A program made the position numbers and the translations under genes. Below are positions 61,401 through 64,000 of a DNA stretch of 64,000 bases, piece after piece (position 1 is the first letter of the stretch; each line of letters starts with the position of its first letter). Below the pieces are notes generated by a model. The model had not been told where the DNA came from. It saw nothing but the letters and a program-made list of their open reading frames with translations, and did not search any database. The DNA comes from Rotaria sordida (taxonomy: Eukaryota > Rotifera > Eurotatoria > Philodinida > Philodinidae), in assembly GCA_905250125.1 (NCBI GenBank), contig CAJNOL010000081.1:1-64000 (forward strand), in the 5' to 3' direction.

Positions 61401-64000
61401 AAAGAAAGAACATAAAGTTTTTTTTATAAATTCTAGCAATAACTGGTCAAAAAACGAATGATTCTCAATTACCACGTGGTGCAACATTAAATGATTTAAA
61501 TGATGACGGTGATGATATTGATGATCAACAAATTCAAGGTGATTCAAATCAAATAAAAAAATTTAATGATCCTGAAGCATGTGAACAAACACATCATATT
61601 ATAATTCCAAGTTATTCAGCTTGGTTTGATTATAATGCAATAAATTCAATTGAAAAACGTGCATTAAGTGAATTTTTTAATGGAAAAAATCGTTCAAAAA
61701 CACCTGAAATGTAAAAACAAAAACAAAATTTCTTCATAATTTAGTTTAAAATTTTTAAATTTTAGTTATATGGCTTATCGAAATTTTATGATTGATACAT
61801 ATCGTTTAAATCCAAATGAATATTTAACTGTAACAGCATGTCGAAGAAATTTAGCTGGAGATGTTTGTGCTATAATGCGTATTCATGCATTTCTTGAACA
61901 ATGGGGTTTAATTAATTATCAAGTTGACGCTGATTTACGTCCAACACCAATGGGACCACCATGTACATCACATTTTACTGTTTTAGGTGATACACCTTGT
62001 GGTTTAGCACCTGTTGGACATCCAAAAGGAATACAACGAGAAGTAATATGAAAAAAAAAAAAACAATTTTTATGATACTTTTTTTTTTTTTTATTTGAAT
62101 AGAATTCAGCATCAAAACAAATAACAGATTTAAAACAAGAACCAAAACGTGAAGAAAGAGATGTTGAGAATAATTTAAGTTTAAGACCTGATCAATATAA
62201 TAAAAAACTTACTTTAGTAAGTAAAGTTCTTTTTTAATCAAAGAAAAGTTAATATGACTTGAAGGATTTCAAATACTTCAAACAAAAGTTTTATTTTATT
62301 TTATGACTGATAATAAATTGACTGTAATCATTTATATTAGAAGTGAAGGATAGAAAATAGTCAGATTTCTTCTTTCAAAATGGTGAAAATAAAATATGTG
62401 GTGCAATAACTACGAATTTCCGAAGGGCTAATCTGATTTTGAAAGAAGTGTCACCCATCGGATCCGAAGTTTTTGAACACTGAGATTTTATAATTATAGA
62501 TTTATATTATTTTTTTATTTGTAAACAGAGAAACAATCGTGGGATTTTATTTTTTGATTTACTTTCGTCACTCAATGATAATTCAAAATAATAATAATAT
62601 CTCGAAATTGTAGTGAACAAGAAAAGCTATTAGCAGAATTCCTGTTGGATTAAAATGTGAAACACAATGTAACTGCTCTTGGCAATCATAGAAAAATTGT
62701 TTTGAGACAAGTTTTTATACCATTCTTCAAAAACGCAATAAAGAAGTAGCTGAACGAGAACACAGGGAAAGGATTGTTGCTAATACATCTGTCAAGGACT
62801 GTAGGAATGGGATGAGTAAGTCTAACTCTATACTTCTTTTAGATTGTGTTTCACAAAAGTTATGTACTCGAATCATGCTAAATTTTTTTAGTTTTATTGA
62901 AAGTGCTTTCACATTAACTAATCACTTCAGTGAATTTACATAAGAAAAAAATTTTGTTTTTTTTCTTAGAATCCAAAAACAAAAGCAAAAGATTGGTCAG
63001 ATCAAGAAATTCTTCTATTACTTGAAGGTAAAATTATTGATTTTGCTTTTCTTTTTTTGTTATTGTTCTCTTGATTAAAAACTTTATCTTCTTATATTCA
63101 GGTCTTGAAATGTATAAAGATGATTGGAATAAAGTTTGTGAACATGTTGGTACACGTACACAAGATGAATGTATATTAAAATTTCTTCAATTACCAATTG
63201 AAGATCCTTATTTAGAAGGCAATGGCTCAACATTAGGTCCACTTGCATATCAACCAATACCATTTAGTCAAAGTGGTAATCCAGTTATGTCAACTGTTGC
63301 TTTTCTTTCATCAATTGTTGATCCACGTGTATCAAGTGCTGCTGTTAAAGCTGCTTTAGATGAATTTACTAAAATGCGTGATGAAGTTTCACCATCATTT
63401 ATTGAAACAAATCGAGAAATAATTGAAAATGCTTTAAAAAAAGGAAAAAAACTTGATGAAAATTCAAGTTTAGAATTACTTGGATTAACAAGTAGTACAG
63501 GTATATTTTTTTGAAAACAATCGATATATTTCGATTTAAATATTATATTTATTTTCTTCTTTTTTTTTTTTTTGAAAAAGATGAAACTATAACAGATAAA
63601 ACTAAAAATAGTACTGATAATGAAGATCCATCTAAAGTTAAACAAGAAAAAATGGATATTAATGATGAACAACAAACATCAACAGATAAATCGGTAAATA
63701 AAATTATTTCATTTTGAAAAATTCTTAATAAAAAAAATTTCTTTTTTTTTTTTGGTTTAGCTTAATCATGAAGATGAATCAAAAAAAATGGATATTGATG
63801 AAAATGAAAAATCAATAATAGAAACAAATACACAAAGTGGTGATACACAAATTATAACTGATGATACATCATCAACTATTCCAAAAACAACAACAAATGT
63901 TGATCAAAATTCAAAAAGAACTTCAGCTAATGATGTTAATGAAAGAGATATTAAAACAGCTGCAGCAAGTGCATTAGCAGCAGCAGCTGTTAAAGCTAAA
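58435..64000 (+). CDS. SMARCC: SWI/SNF core subunit SMARCC (BAF155/BAF170, Moira), 3' end outside window
   Basis: Scaffold subunit of the BAF/SWI-SNF chromatin-remodelling complex. Exons: 58435-58680, 58744-58829, 58891-59153, 59229-59455, 59514-59576, 61065-61168, 61252-61358, 61437-61710, 61766-62042, 62103-62216, 62970-63027, 63102-63500, 63581-63693 and 63761 to the edge; 857 residues visible. N-terminal module: [34 protein letters not shown] and [18 protein letters not shown] (about 419-510): [33 protein letters not shown] and [24 protein letters not shown] (about 595-645): [20 protein letters not shown]. Then [25 protein letters not shown], an acidic Lys/Asp-rich linker and the Ala-rich start of the coiled coil at the edge. 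A 1.5 kb intron 5 and a 0.75 kb intron 10 hold nothing recognised. Confidence 0.96.
59577..61064 (+). other. Long SMARCC intron 5
   Basis: 1.49 kb intron amid 55-90 bp introns. It contains long purine/pyrimidine-asymmetric tracts (60620-60900). Overlapping open frames in these tracts on both strands are low-complexity and not genes. No transposon ends were recognised. Confidence 0.6.

Noticed and set aside
1..64000. tRNA or rRNA genes, telomeric repeats, CRISPR arrays, retrotransposon reverse transcriptases
   Set aside because: I looked for their hallmark strings and coding motifs and found none that hold up. A covariance-model scan would be needed to exclude tRNAs.

Overview
This window is nuclear DNA of an AT-rich invertebrate animal. 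Every gene with a recognisable homologue is of animal or general eukaryotic type (ORAI, KChIP, CHMP3, SMIM30, CtIP, ABCB7, BAF155/170). Genes are cut by short GT-AG introns, mostly 45-70 bp. The very AT-rich composition, tiny introns and gene content fit a bdelloid rotifer of the Rotaria type, but that placement is inference. There is no operon, CRISPR or prokaryotic signature. A 100-N assembly gap lies at 20504-20603, so the sequence on its two sides may not be truly adjacent.

Layout. 0.5-25 kb is a gene-dense block: ORAI calcium channel (-), KChIP-like calcium sensor with a 6.7 kb first intron (+), a GNAT acetyltransferase (+), a divergent macrodomain protein (+), ESCRT-III CHMP3 (-), the microprotein SMIM30 (+), a CtIP/RBBP8 DNA-repair gene running into the gap (+), a small tensin-type SH2 adaptor (-), and a three-exon PMP3/UPF0057 proteolipid gene (-).

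27.5-48 kb is an accessory region. Its backbone is a roughly 4-5 kb module present three times in tandem. Each module carries an upstream leader, a two-exon PMP3 gene (+) and, convergent to it, an MLF (myeloid leukemia factor) gene (-). All three PMP3 copies look intact once the 58-59 bp intron is removed. Only the third MLF copy is intact; the other two are pseudogenes. Comparing modules exposes insertions that differ between copies: Tc1/mariner-like and foldback (long terminal inverted repeat) elements. A 1.1 kb hAT-type element with a perfect 8-bp target duplication lies just upstream of the array.

49-64 kb is conserved again: EEF1AKMT1 (-), a full 16-exon mitochondrial ABCB7 gene (-) whose long introns carry transposon-like insertions, and the SWI/SNF core subunit SMARCC (+), which runs off the right edge.

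The strongest candidates for new biology are the local amplification of PMP3 with decay of its MLF partner, a KChIP whose EF-hand loops all look degenerate but which has several phase-compatible first exons, an ORAI channel that lost two basic pore residues, and a macrodomain protein without the usual ADP-ribose-binding loops. Exon coordinates were read by eye from splice consensus, reading phase and remembered family similarity. No alignment or search could be run.
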